Assembly (NCBI GenBank): GCA_017562135.1 | Contig: QEYB01001046.1 | Span: 4,216,001 to 4,280,000 of the forward strand | Source: Dipylidium caninum | Lineage: Eukaryota > Platyhelminthes > Cestoda > Cyclophyllidea > Dipylidiidae | Reading direction: 5' to 3' | Length of the DNA: 64,000 nt | Part shown: in pieces, positions 50,035-62,900 of the stretch | Layout: each line of letters opens with the position of its first letter | Numbering within the stretch: position 1 is the stretch's first letter | Position numbers and translations under genes: made by a program | Notes under the pieces: model-generated | Told to the model about the DNA's origin: nothing | Seen by the model: the letters and a program-made list of their open reading frames with translations, nothing else | The model's database searches: none

Positions 50035-53000
50035 GGGAGGTGGGGGCGGAGGTGAACGAGTGTGTTGCACGCCTCTTTTCAAAGTAGGAAAATTGCCTCT
50101 TAATTAGTTTAATATGCTCCCGGATTTCGTTGAAATGTGCTACACGAGTAAGTTGCATGCATTCGTTAGGAAGCCCTAGTGGAATGCAAGGAATCCCGGG
50201 GACCAGCGTTGCGCGCGTCACGGTGGATGCGTGCCGCGGACGGGCGCTGAGTCGACGACTCCGAGCCTCGGGTGGACGTGACGGTATAGAAGAGCGCGCC
50301 TTAAAAGTGGAACAAGGAGGAAGGCCTGCCCCTCCTTCGCTGGAGCGAAGTGCGTGCATGAATACGTCTGCTATGTGCGTCTTGAGACTAATCCCTCGTC
50401 AGGCAGGATAGCTGCTACCCGGAGTCAGCCAAAGTACCGCTGTACACGGAGTGGCGATAGTCTCATGAGACAATTTAGTCTACAGGTTTACATTGCCTTG
50501 GCATGTTCAGCGTCCCTTGGAGTTAACTCCTGTCACCAACGGGATCCAGTCGGTGGGATGGCGTTGGCGACGGAGGAGGGAATGTTCTCCACTCCGAGGG
50601 CAGGTGCCAACTTCTGCGCACTTGGAAGAACCGCGTCACTAAGGCACCGTCTGTCCACTGCTTCTAACTGCCAAGGTCCTTTGAGTGGGTCTTAGTGAGG
50701 GTGGAGACACTGGCACCCACGGGACCTGGCATGAGCAGCTCTTTGAACGCAACAAAAATCTTCAATGGACATAGAAGAGAGGAAGTGGCATTGCGTTTTA
50801 GCGTCAACACGCGAAAGAATGTGAGTTCCAGGTGACATTGTAAAAATTTGCGATTTGGACAGTTAATTTCATGCGAAAAGTCAGCTCGTGAGGAGTTATT
50901 CAGGCGAGACGGCGTAGTGTCAGACCTCTCAAGTCCTCATTCGCCATCTGGGCAGTTGATTTCCCTAGAGACTTGATTAGCAGGTGGGAGGGCGAAGGAA
51001 TTCTTCTCTTCTTCCTGACATTTTCAACAAACCCTTCCTAACGCTCCGCATTTAATTTGCGTGGCCTGATTTCTCGATGCTTTGCCTTGAAGGAGACTCT
51101 CCGAACTGGAACTATGACTGATTTAAGCACCCCAAATTTCCACCGCCACCCATGGTGCGGTAGAGAAAACGAAAAGATAGTGTGAGTAGCATCATCGCAC
51201 AGAGGCGAAACTGTCTGGCGAATTTGACTTGGTTCTAACTACAAGCCACCGTATGCCTCATTCCTTTCGAGGTTTAACACTCAGGCATGACCTCTTCGAG
51301 TGACAGCATCACTACCGAGGTGGGCTTTCCTGAGTAAAGAGGAACCTCCGGGAGCCCCTGGACCTACGCGACTTGCTTTGCTCCGGGGATGAAGAAAGAA
51401 AGCAAACGGAATGAAAAGCCTCTGAAAATGCAGGTGAAGGACTTTTTCACGCCTGCGAATACTTAAGCAATGCAGACCTTCAGGTGTCCATAATTTTTGC
51501 GCCTCTCCAACAGACTAGGCCAGGAATCGCCCTGTGCATCCAGAGATGTCCTGGAGGCGATGGTGTATGGAGAAAGGCGAAACTCGCCTCAGTGCTCTCT
51601 TGGACGGTTGCAGCGGCGAATGAATGGAGGTGGCGCCAACTGTGGATGTACTCGTAGCTGCACGTCATCAACCATGATGCCCACTGCGTTCCCATCCAGT
51701 CGGAAGGCTCCTGCGCCCCTACTCGCAGCGAGCTCGGCCCGGGGTTGCCTGACCGCACGGCCTCAGTGTCGCGAGGCTGGCGGTGTCTGAAAATGCGATA
51801 TTGTTGGCGCCACTTTTCATCTCCCCCATTTGGCATTCGTGGTACGGTCATATCAGCCCATCTACTTGTTGTGTGCCATTCGTAAAAGTTGAATTGAAGT
51901 GGCGGACAAAGTTCATCAAAGGCGCTGTCAAATGGCCCCAAGTCCAACGCCACTCGCCCACCACGCCGGTGGGGATGCGCCCGCCCCAAGCCCGCAAACA
52001 GCTCGCCCGAAAGGCTGCACTGTCTGCCAAGTAGGCGATGAGAGTTGCACTAGACGAGCGGATATCGCAGGGTAGCCCTACTCTACGAGGCCGCCCTCTG
52101 GGGCCCACAAAAACGCGAGCACCGAAAGGAGCGCACAAATGTTAGGGGACCACAAGTAGTGGCAGCGGATATTGCGGTTGTCTGTCACACTTGGCGTATA
52201 ATTCATGCGAAGGGCTGTTCAGGTAGCACCGGGCGCCCCACCTACTTCTCGAAGAACATGTGTGCAACCCACAGCTGTTGCGCACCGCCACAGGACCCGG
52301 GGCTGGGGCATGCTGCGCCAGGAGGGAGGGGGCGGGGGCGGGCGACGGGTGGAGAGTTTGGCGCTCCGCACTGCCATTTCGAGTGGGCGACCCGAGAATT
52401 AAGTGAGCAATTATCGTCGTGCAAGTTGAGGTGAAGCCATATATTTTATTTACCATCCGCATCCCCTCGGCTGCGGCCGCTCGTATCCCCCACTCTCCTC
52501 TTCTCCTGCCTCGTCTCGAGCGCGCAGACCTGTGCGCCGAGCATAATGCTGCCCTCCGTTGTGTTCCCTGATGCACCGCCTGCTCATGTGCCTCGCCGCC
52601 CAAAGCCCAATGGCTCAGAGTTTCCGGGCTGTGGTGGCATAAGACTGGGGATCGTAGGGTTACCTCTGGGCAGAGGGGGAACCTCACTTTCCGCCTTATT
52701 TCATCCATCTTTTTAGGCTCTCCAGAGGCAACTGATGTGGAAGGCGTTGGTCTTTCGCTGTCAAACGAAGTGTGTAGCATGCAGAAGGAGGGAAGCAAGA
52801 TGTGTCCTCTTAGCAACGCAACGACTCGCAACCAAATACACGCCCAAGTGGGTTGTGTGACGGTTCGTGCCTCATTTCGGCAATAGGATGCCATAACGAC
52901 TGCCGGGAGGCCGCGGGAGAATCATCCTGTTGGCAGGGGGTGTCCTCTCCCACGGCGGCTCGGTCATCTCTCCTCCGTCAATCTCACTCGTTGTCAGGTG

Positions 53001-53054
53001 CCGACGTGCGGCGAGTTATGACAAAGCCGTCACCATGGTGATTGTCACCTCTCT

Positions 53055-53085
53055 GTGGTGGTGGTGGAGGTGGTGATGGAGGAGG
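53055..53085. repeat. (GGT/GGA)n trinucleotide repeat
   Basis: Repeated GTG/GGT and GGA triplets over about 30 nt in the intergenic region. Confidence 0.7.
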
Positions 53086-53841
53086 ACAAAATCATTAGTT
53101 TCCCGTAAGTGGCTCCGCCCTTTTGGGGTCCCACAACAAGTCATAGGAGCGCTTAAGCAGAACCCATCACAACTGAGAGCACATAGAAGCCCAATTATTC
53201 CCAACAATTTTACCCTTTTGCGCGCGACTTCCACCCAAGTGCATCGAAACGTTGAAGTTGTTTCACGTTTGTATGTGGTTAAATGCCTTGACAATTAAAG
53301 AAGACGTCGAAGTGGAGTACACAAGTTTGATTTACGACACTCGCGGCATCGTCAACATCTGAGAATATGAGGACATCGCACAATTCACTCGAGGAGAGAC
53401 AAGGGTAGCTTAGTGATCCGAAAGAACTGTCTCGACCTAAACAACCGAATACCGGATGTTACCCTTGCGTGACATTCCGGCCGGCACAGTTACCTCCGAA
53501 CGATTTAAAGCCGAGATTATGGGCGAAGTGGGGCCGATCAGCCCGAGTTTGCCTTCATTCAGAATGGTTTACCCATACCGCCTCGACATGGGTGCGCACG
53601 GCACCCCCTGATCCTTGACTGTCGCGTGCAGCACCTCAGAATATTGGCACGAGAAGCTTTAAACGAGGCTGCCTTCTAACGCGCCTCTTGTCAGACAATC
53701 AAGGTATTCTCATGAGGTGTGCAAATGAGACTTGCTGCCCAGAAAATTGCGCTGGCTAGCCCATTTATCACGGCAAAATTGGGCGGCCGGAGAATCAGTG
53801 GTGGAATGAACCTCCTGGTGGCCGGCGAACGGGCTGTGAGG

Positions 53842-53870
53842 ATGGCAGGCTGCCTGCCTGCCTGGCCGGC
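53842..53870. repeat. (CTGC)n tetranucleotide repeat
   Basis: Four tandem tgcc/ctgc units, followed by a related cggc stretch. Confidence 0.7.
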
Positions 53871-55550
53871 TGGTTGCACGGGACCAGACTGGTGGGGGTG
53901 GAGGATGTAGAAGAAGACGACGAAGAACCGGGAACAGCTGTCGTTTCGGAGCGTCATGTGTTTCGCTTTCTTTTGCCAAGGGGTGCAGAAGGGCCACGGT
54001 TAACTAGATGAACTTCCCCAATCTATCTAATCATTGCTCTCTGACGGGAAAATCACTGTCGCCCGCATTTGATGTATGCAGGAGCTGCTAAAATGAGTGA
54101 TTTGGATGCACTTAAATTTTTCCCTCGCCACACACTTTCCCGTTTAACAGGATTATGTCGTCTGCGATTAGGGCCCACTAACGTGTAAATCGGGGGGCAT
54201 CCGGACGAGCGCAAGCTTAGTGCAGTTAAAAGAATTTCCCTCCAAAAGAATGGAGTAGAATGCCTTAATCGTGCCTCGAGGTCACTAACTTTCACATCAG
54301 AGACGTTTTACTAGTCTACGTGAATTTGCTGCCACTTCATCATTGATACAGGTCGAGCCTTAAACAACAGGGCAATTGGCGGAGCAGAGCATTTTTGCTG
54401 TCAGCATAGGAATGGAGGCGGGAAAGGAGGGACGGGTTGTTGAAGTCGGAAGCACAGCTGGTTAATAAGTATTACCTTCGTACAAGCGCCGTTCGGTAGA
54501 CTTGACGGGGAGTCTACGAGCTGGAGCTCTGCAGGCCCGAGTCGGGTGCTTGCCAAACACAGCCACAACGCAGTAATGGCTGCGGAGACAATCGCTGCCC
54601 CTTGCAACATCGACTTGGCAACGCGGCCCGGAATATCCCACTCCAGCTGAATGAATCACCATCGCGCGAGGCCCCATTTGGCCGCGGGTCGTGCTAAAGG
54701 TGATGACGACCGCCCCCGGGTTTGTGCCTAGTCGAATTTTGAGGCTTTTGAGCAGGTAATGCTGATTATACAGAGACTACGTTACTAATGGGGGTGGAAT
54801 AACTTGCAGACACTTATTGTGGAGTCATTTGGTAGGCAAGTCGAACTCTTCCATCAGGTTTTCTCAGCCAATGCATGCACTCCGCTATTCATCGGTCCGC
54901 GACCCCGCCAGACGCGTGAAAATTAGCGTTACTGCTCTTGCCTAACGCCACAACTTCTTGTTAGGTGGGTTGCTTTCACGACTGCGAAGGTAGAAAACAA
55001 GCAGGGTTGCCAATGACGCCTCTCCCTCTCCTCGAACGTCCTCTTTCCGTCACTTGAGGCGTCACACCATTTGTCTCTTTATCCCCAGCATCGCACCAGG
55101 AGGCCACCGCGTTGGTGTCGTTCATGCTCCCTCCGTCAAAAAATGGTTGCCACTTTGGTACAGATTGAATAAATGCATCAAACCTTACCTCTGCGTTGAC
55201 AGGAGTGTCCTGGTCAGGACAACAGTCGCTGCTGGGGCAGACACCGCCTCGCGCTGGCTTGGGGGGGAAGCCCGCTTTCCCCCAACAATGTTACAGGGAG
55301 CAGGTAGCAAATTCTGACTTAATAGCCGTAAATAATGGATATTAAAAAGCGTCACTCATGAAATTGCCATTGTGCACGTCTTCTTCTCCACACCGGCCCT
55401 GTGCTCTCCTCGCCCCACTCCGCGACGCACACTTCCATTCAGGTTACAATCCGCAGAGTTGGACACTTGTTACAAAGTAGGGCTGTTGAGGAGGCGGTTA
55501 GGGCTCATTGGGGCTGGTGGAGGAGAGAGGAGCGAGTGAAATAAACGCTC

Positions 55551-55606
55551 CACCTCTCCTTCTCCCCCTCCCCATCCCCTCCACCTCCCCCTCCCCCTCC
55601 CCTCGC
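55551..55606. repeat. Polypyrimidine (CCCCTC)n tract
   Basis: About 55 nt made almost only of C and T, with a recurring CCCCTC unit. One strand is therefore pure purine, which could favour unusual DNA structure. Confidence 0.8.
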
Positions 55607-58600
55607 CAGGACAAGTCGCGTGGGTACTGTGCAGCGGATGCGCTGTTAAGAGAGACAGTTTAAAAACCGCACGATGGTACTACTGCCACTGCCTCCTCTC
55701 CTTCCTCGTGAGACTCGCCCATCGCGGCAGAGAGGAGGGGAGGCGAGGAGGAGGTTGGGATCAATACACGCGCGAACAGGCGACGACTCCACCGGTGCTT
55801 ACAGCACTCGTTTCGCAGGCCACGGGGGAGACAGGCCCCCTAGAATGGCCAGCCAATGTAACTTGCAGATTTCTCTCCCCTCGGTCAGCACACCGGCACA
55901 CTTTGGGGGCCGATTTCTTTGGCATAGGTGAGGCTCGCCCCTTTGCCTGGTGCGGGGGAAGCAGGGCGCGGTGGGTAAGGTCTAAGGCATTCCCACCTGT
56001 CCTTCTTCTCGTTAGCCCCAGGAGAGCGCTGTTGCGTGGTCAGTGGCTGTCAAGAGGAGTAACTGTGGTGCCAACAGCCTCACGTCTCCAAACTTAGGGC
56101 ACCTGAGCAAGAGTCAGAGGCCCTTCTCTCCTCGTAACTAATTGGGAAGGTCCTCTCCGACGCGTCAGGCCACGGGACGGAAGCCTTTTGCAGAGACATG
56201 ACTTCCTTTACGGTCCGCTCACAATCGAAGAAGGCTAGAAGAGAGACAGGGGGAGGGAGAACGGATTGCTCGAGTCGCCATAATGTCTCACCGACATTAC
56301 TCCACCGATTTAATAATTTCACTTTGCGTTGACCTACACTTCCAATAGGGTAGATAATTTATCTATATCTGGAATATCCTCCCTTGTACGCACTTCTGCT
56401 CTGATCTTGTCCGTCTACGCAGTTGCAGTCTCCTGCAGAGCACTGGCCAGAGGAAGCAGTTAATAGGAATAATATTTAGGCTTTTGGATAGCGCACCTAC
56501 ATATGTAGCGTTTTCTGTTTTCGTTCGGTCGAGGAGCAGCCCGAGATGGGAGATCCACTCATCTTATCAGCAAAATATGTTCTCCCCAAATTTTACAATT
56601 TCCAACATAATATCAATGCAGCCAGAGGGCGGAGGGGTGGCGACGTTGACAACCGCTAAACCCCGAGCCCCGCGGATGCCTTCTGCCCTCCTCGGTCTTG
56701 GCAGTGCGGACTCGCTGAAAAGTGAGCTCCGACACGTCCTCGCCCTAATACCGGCTTGGCGAGGTCACACACGGAAACGGTTATCGCCGGGCGAGCCACA
56801 CGCCGAGCTGACGGTAGACGCACAAAGTAACCTTCGCGGTGAGGAGGCGAGCGCTTAACTCAGAACCCCGTGACCCGTCCATTTTGAATACCGACGAGCT
56901 GATCTCTCCTCCGACGCAGCCTTTTAAACGGAAGGAGCTGTGTGTGTGTTCAGCGCTTGCAAACTGTCACAATGCTTATTAGAAAACGTTTTCGCAGGGG
57001 CTGAACACCTCCTGTTTATCTGATGCCAAGGCCTATTTCCGCTGTGAGATAGGAGGACTTCCTTTTGTTCACTCATCACTCACCCTCGGATAATACGAAG
57101 TCGTGTTTGAAATAAACAAGGTAGAGCTTCATGAACGAAGGACTAGAACGAGGCAAAGCACGCCCCTTCCGTTTTAGCTTTATGGTGGCACGGGCATCGT
57201 TTCGCCGACTTGCGAAACCTGCTGTTATGGGAGTGTGAGGTCTTTTGTTTGGCCGATCCCCTTGTGCTGCAGCAAACGGATGCGCGCAGTGCCGAGACGA
57301 CCTGGTAGGAGGTGCCGACAGCCTCGCGGGCCTTCGCGGAAAGGGTGGCGCCGCTCTCTGCCCAGCCTCGTCCACGAATTCGACCCACGCTCTCCCGCCC
57401 ACCTTTTTCCCATATTGCATGGGGTCAGAGGTTGGTTCTACCCCGATCCCTGCCTTCAAATGACAGTGAACTCACTGAAGTTTATTGTCGTGCTTGTTTA
57501 AAAAGAGGCACGTAAAAATTATTTGCCCTTGAGTTTAAACGGTCGGAGCCAGGTCTACCGAAGAAAATTCTTCGTCAACAGAATAAAAGCCTTTTAGTAA
57601 TCACCGGAAGAGATTGGGAAGTATTGTTGTCTCGATTTTGCGTGTGGTCACCTAGCGTGCAAGGAGGAAATAGGCGCAGAGGATGCTGAACGAGGCATGT
57701 CTATATTCATCAACTCTATTTCCATCTTCGCCTAACGACTTCGATAAAAGCGTGTCTGGATGAGGTAGCACTCAGCAAAGAGTTCTCCATTAAAAATCCT
57801 TTCAACTGAGTGGGATGAAGGGAGTGGAAGAGGAGAAACCGGTCGACGCGCGGACCGCCCTCCACGAGTTCCAGCCCCCCTGCCCCATGGCTTGCATTCG
57901 CCTCACGAGGGCTCGGACGTGGTCACTGATTTCTCGGGTTATGCTCACTTCAGATTCAATGATTTCGCGTATACAGAGAACGACGGTCAACGAAACTGTG
58001 GATCTGCCGCAATTGGATGTACTATTAAAGTGCGTAGTGGATTTCCGCCGCCCCTCCCCCATTGTTTGGCTCGATTTGCAGTCCGGTTGCAGTATTTGAG
58101 GCGGTAGATATTGCGTGAAATCGACTAGCCGCCGGCGTTATACATTGGAGCCGAGTCACCTGGCAGCTTTTAGCTCACAGTGCGTTCCCCACGGGTCGTA
58201 GCTACCAGCCGCATGCAATTCATAGAGTACCCTCGCAGGATTACCCTTTCGGGGCTCTGTCGATCACCCGGTGCCCCTTGCACGAGAGGCGGGACCCACT
58301 CCCGCGTGTTTGCTGTGGTTGGTAGTGATTGTCTTGTCGGTCGACGAACTGCGAGAGCTCAATCGCGTGTCCAGCGACTCTTCCCCTTAGACACGGACTT
58401 CTACTGAGACGTCGCGTCTGCAGTTTGAATAGTATTCTCGTGGTAGTTCAGCTTTCCTTTGTGGAAATCCCCTTATTCGGGGTTTGCACAAGTTTGCACC
58501 ACAGCGTTTGACCCGAGTCCTCGCGGCTTCGGTAACCAGATGTTACGATGTGCCGCACGGTATGGATGCGCAGCCCGTATGTAGTCTACACCCCCCGCTG

Positions 58601-59968
58601 TCAGAGACGCAAGCGGGGGAAGAGGCGTTTCCGGAGTGATCGCCCAACCGCTGGTCTCGTGCGACAGCACTGCAGTTGTGGCGGTCGTCTCCAGTTCCAT
58701 TCTCGTCTTCCTGCTTAAACAATGAAGGGCACTCTGATGACAGCTTTTTTCGTTTGCTCAAACATTCTGTTTTGAGGGGCAGCATCAAAATCCCACAAAG
58801 TAGCACTTATTTATGCCTATTCAGAACGTTATCTAGCTTAAAAAATAATGCTATTGTTCCGTTACGATGGCAGCCCATAAAGAGCCATTGTATTATGAGT
58901 GGGCTTTTTAATCATACATAGCAGTGATTTCTTTTTGTCGCTTTCCTTACCGACTGATGCCCGCACCGGTGTAGTAATGCAAAAGCTGGGCACGCAACTT
59001 CACTGGACGTGGGCACGGACGGACGCGGTCTTCGGCATCGGCGTGGGCGCCGGAGCGGCCCCCCTACTCGTCCCGGTCCTTCGAGTGGCCCCGTAATTCA
59101 AATGTTCTGGTGAGTCCAACGCACTGCTGATTCCACCATCAAAATGCGACACGGAAATGCGGACAATCAAGGGGAAAAGTAGGAGAGGCTCTCGTCTCCC
59201 GTCCGAAAATACAAACATGTTCAGTCGCCGCATCACAGAATGAGTATTTTGAGCTGAATCGTTCGTGGTCCCTTACCGAGACGAGAGGGATGAGATGAAT
59301 GGTGTGCACCTATCAATCCCACTGGCGCAATGGCCGGTGGCGCAAAAACGCTCCGCTTTCTCTGTGCGGGGAGGTCCAGACGCCGGTTCGATCCCCTGAA
59401 AGATCTCCCGCGGTCCACAAATTCCACCCTCTCCCAGCCCCCTTTCACGGAAAATTACTTCATCCGTCTGTGTGAACGCGAGGCGGCGGGGGAGCAGAGA
59501 CTGGAGTCTGTTGTAAATGGAATCAAAATGTTGTGCTTCAACGAGCACCGCGTCAGGCGAAATTTAATTACCTCCGGGATTCAGCGACTTTAACAAACCC
59601 GCTGACCCTCCTGCAAACGCTTAATGCGGCCGCCCATATCGGAGGAAGTCACGTACTTGAGGAAGGGAAAAGGAATTTGGATAGAATGATTTGTTTAAGT
59701 TCTCAAATAATTTAGAACTTCCTCTGCGCCTAGGCTTTTTTTCCGAAAGCCTTATTAACGCCACCGCATCTCCTCCGAGTGCTCGCGCTCCACTTAGGCC
59801 CCATGTAGCCCGCCTTGCCAGCTTTGGAGAAGAGGTAAACAGTCGATGTTTACTGTTGGCAGGACGTAAAAAAAGGAGGTTGCAGTGGGAGATGGCAGCG
59901 AGGGTGGGGCGGGAGAGGTGGCAGGGTATACGCCGCACGAGCATATAAATGGAAATATCACAACCACA

Positions 59969-62900
59969 TCACCAGCAGCCATTAGCGCCTCGTGGGGATA
60001 TGCGTAGGAAGGGCTCAAGCAAAGGGGGCGCAGAAGAGACTCGCATGGGCCTCACCCCTTTCTCTCCCTCCGACGGGGACACAAGTACCAGCTCCTCCTG
60101 CTTCAGTGGGGAATCGCTTCTGGACTGACAGTCCCATGCCACCGATGGTATCATCAAAACTTCCCTTTGTTGCTGTTGCTGTTGCTGTTGTTTTATGGCT
60201 GAGGTATTTCTAAACGTATTCCTGTCCATTGTGTTCCTGTGCGGAAGGAAGGTCGACCGGTCTTTGGACTGGCCTCCCAACACGTGAATGTTTTGAGCGT
60301 AGTATGCAAGTTGTGACTCCGGTTGCAAATAGCCGTCACAGCCGGACACCAAGTTTGGCTTCAACAGCACTGAATTCATGGGCGACAGAGGGGAGTAGGC
60401 TGTCCCGCTGTCACTATCCCCCCTTCCCACTGCCGTCGCCTCTGCCTTCGCCTTATAGTAGATGTTCCCGGTGCTATGTGACGAAGAAATGACTGTTGAA
60501 AAGTGGTTCTTCAACTGATCCCCATCATTTAGTATTTGGGATGGGGAGGAGACGCTAATAATGGATCCGTCGCCGGTACAGAGCCACTGCTCTTGGTGCT
60601 TTGATGTGGGCACTCGAATCTCTTTCATGCACGTGCTCCCACCACGATTCACCTGGTTAGCAAAGAGAAGGGAGCCGCGGTTCCCACTTGCCTGAGCAAA
60701 ACGGGCCTGTTTCTTCCAGTAGCGGAAGTAAACAACCAGACCTAATGTCGCGACGAGAAGAAGAAATACCAGGCCTAGGGCAAGGAGAACAATGAGGTCT
60801 CCCGCTATTCTCGGCTTCTGTTTGTGTTTGATTTCAGAGGGCGGTTTGCGATTGCCCACATGATTGCCAGGGAAGATGAGGCCTGCGTCTCTTGGAGGCG
60901 CCCGTTCAACACTGACAGCAGGCCTGCCGTCCCTTTTGGACACGGGTGAACTACTCTCGGGGAGCGGCGATCTAGGCGAGGAATCGTCCACCAAAACGAA
61001 GAAGGTTATCGAGCTGCACCGCGGAGGAACGCCGGCGTCTGTGACTTGTACTTTGAAGACGTGCACTCCTTTGTCTTCAGCCCTCATGTCTCGGGAGAGG
61101 AAAACGATTCCTGCAGTTGGTTCGATGTCCAGGAAATCGGGAATCTGGATAAATTCACCATTTCTCTTCGTAGCATTTCCACTGCTATAGTTGGTCATTT
61201 GCATGTCCGATGAGCCCTTCATAAGTTCAAAGATGTGGGGATCCTCTGAGGGATCTTTGTCGTTTGCATTAATGGTGAGAAGTTCGAAGTTCTTCCTCTC
61301 TCGACAAGAAAGGTAGAAGGTTTTATTTTGTTTCTGGGGAAATATTATTACTGGATCGTTGTCATTCTCGTTCTCTACGATTACTTCGACTGTTGCGGTT
61401 GCTGTGCCCACTCTGGATCTTCCAGGTCCACCCGGTCCGTCCGTGGCAAGAAGGGTGAACTTGAACTTATGCTCCACCTCTCTGTCAAGGGGTCTTGTGG
61501 TATTAAGAATAAATCTCATCAGAGGGTACTCCCCATGCTCGTTTCCACCCTGGATCGGACTGGGGCGGATGGTAAAGGGAAGAGGACCGTAGGTTTGCAT
61601 TCCGAAACTAAGCTTCACCTCGCCCTCATCTTTGTCCGTGACCAAGATCTCGCCTATGGCATATCCTGCGGGCAAATTCTCCATCACATGGAACTGGTAC
61701 TCGGGTCTCTGGAACACCGGGTCGTTGTCGTTCTCGTCGCGAATGTAAATCCTGACTTCCTGAATGGTGGATTTGGGAGGAATGCCGTTATCAACGACCC
61801 TGACCTTCAGCCCGACGCTGGTGAGAGGTGGATCATACGCCTCTCTGTCTATCTCGACGCGTGTTGTGATGTCCCCTGTCTTCTCGTTGATTTGAAATAG
61901 ATTTAGGGGATTAACTGCGCCACTCAGCGGCTCGTCGGACAGGAAATTAAAACTCAAACGACCGTTTTCGCCCTCGTCTGGATCAGAGGCGTTTAAGCGT
62001 ATGACGAGGCTTCCCACTGGGGCATTTTCGTACACATGCGGCCACTTGTCCCCTTCTGTGGACTTCAAGGCGTTCACGTAATCGGAGGGTCGTCTCAAAT
62101 GGAGGATAGGCGCGTTGTCATTTTTGTCACGAATTCTGATGTTAACGAATGCGCTTGATGTCCGAGGAGGTCTTCCCATATCTGTACAGATGATTTTTAC
62201 TTGACGATAGGCGCCACCGTTTTCTATATCCTCCCTGTCCAGCACCTCCCTCGTTAGTAACCGGTACTGCACGCGCCCACTCTCCTGTCGAATCTCGTCT
62301 AACTGGAATGGTGAGGAGGTAGAATTCGCGCCCACCGCCGTCCTGGGCCACAAAACAACCAGAGAAGAGGCTGGGTTTACCACAGGCTGTTGCACACAGC
62401 TCACCTGACCGCTCGGCCCGGCGTCTCTGTCGGTGGCCCGGATGCTGGCAATGAATTGCGGCGGGGCAACATTCTCCTCTATCTCCGCATACTTGACAGC
62501 GAGAGGCGAACCGTTGGGCTCGTTGGAGATGAAGTCCACCTCAATTTCCGGGGCTTCGTCATTGGCGTCCGTGACACTGACCACTACCTGCGCCGTCGCC
62601 GTGTGCAAGTTTGAGGAGGCCTGCGTCAGCGGTCCATGCGCCATGCTGTTGTGCGCGCTCTCTCCTGGCACGTCGGTCGCGATGACGCGAAAGGAATACT
62701 CAGACTGCAGTTCGTAGTCTAACGGTTTCCTTAGGGACAAGTAACCGTTGAGGGGATTCAGGGTGAAGTATTCCTGCACCTGCTTGCTGGTACCCGGAGC
62801 GAAATAGTACCCGACTTTGGAGTGTGCGGGTCCATCCAAGTCGTCTGCGACCAACTTTAGGATGGGATCTTTCACCCACTTACTCTCTGGCACTGTTGCT

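Larger units (their letters stand above)
44701..59968. other. Intergenic region, GC-rich part with simple repeats
   Basis: About 15 kb with no supported gene. Long open frames such as 44698-45240 and 52142-52894 (minus strand) exist because GC-rich DNA has few stop codons. Several frames overlap at the same place and the translations are Pro/Arg/Ala/His-rich without domains. The right end must include the 3' UTR of the protocadherin gene (stop at 59969-59971). Microsatellites are listed separately. Confidence 0.45.

Noticed and set aside
52142..52894. Minus-strand frame of 250 codons, the longest in the gene-poor interval
   Set aside because: It lies in GC-rich DNA with overlapping frames. 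There is no domain, membrane segment or homology I can recognise, and its composition looks random.
59383..59401. tRNA B-box-like motif (ggttcgatccc)
   Set aside because: The flanking bases cannot pair as a T-arm stem, and no A box or acceptor stem is found at the right distance.
61328..61900. Plus-strand frame of 190 codons antisense to the protocadherin
   Set aside because: It is a shadow of the real minus-strand coding exon, with no domain of its own.
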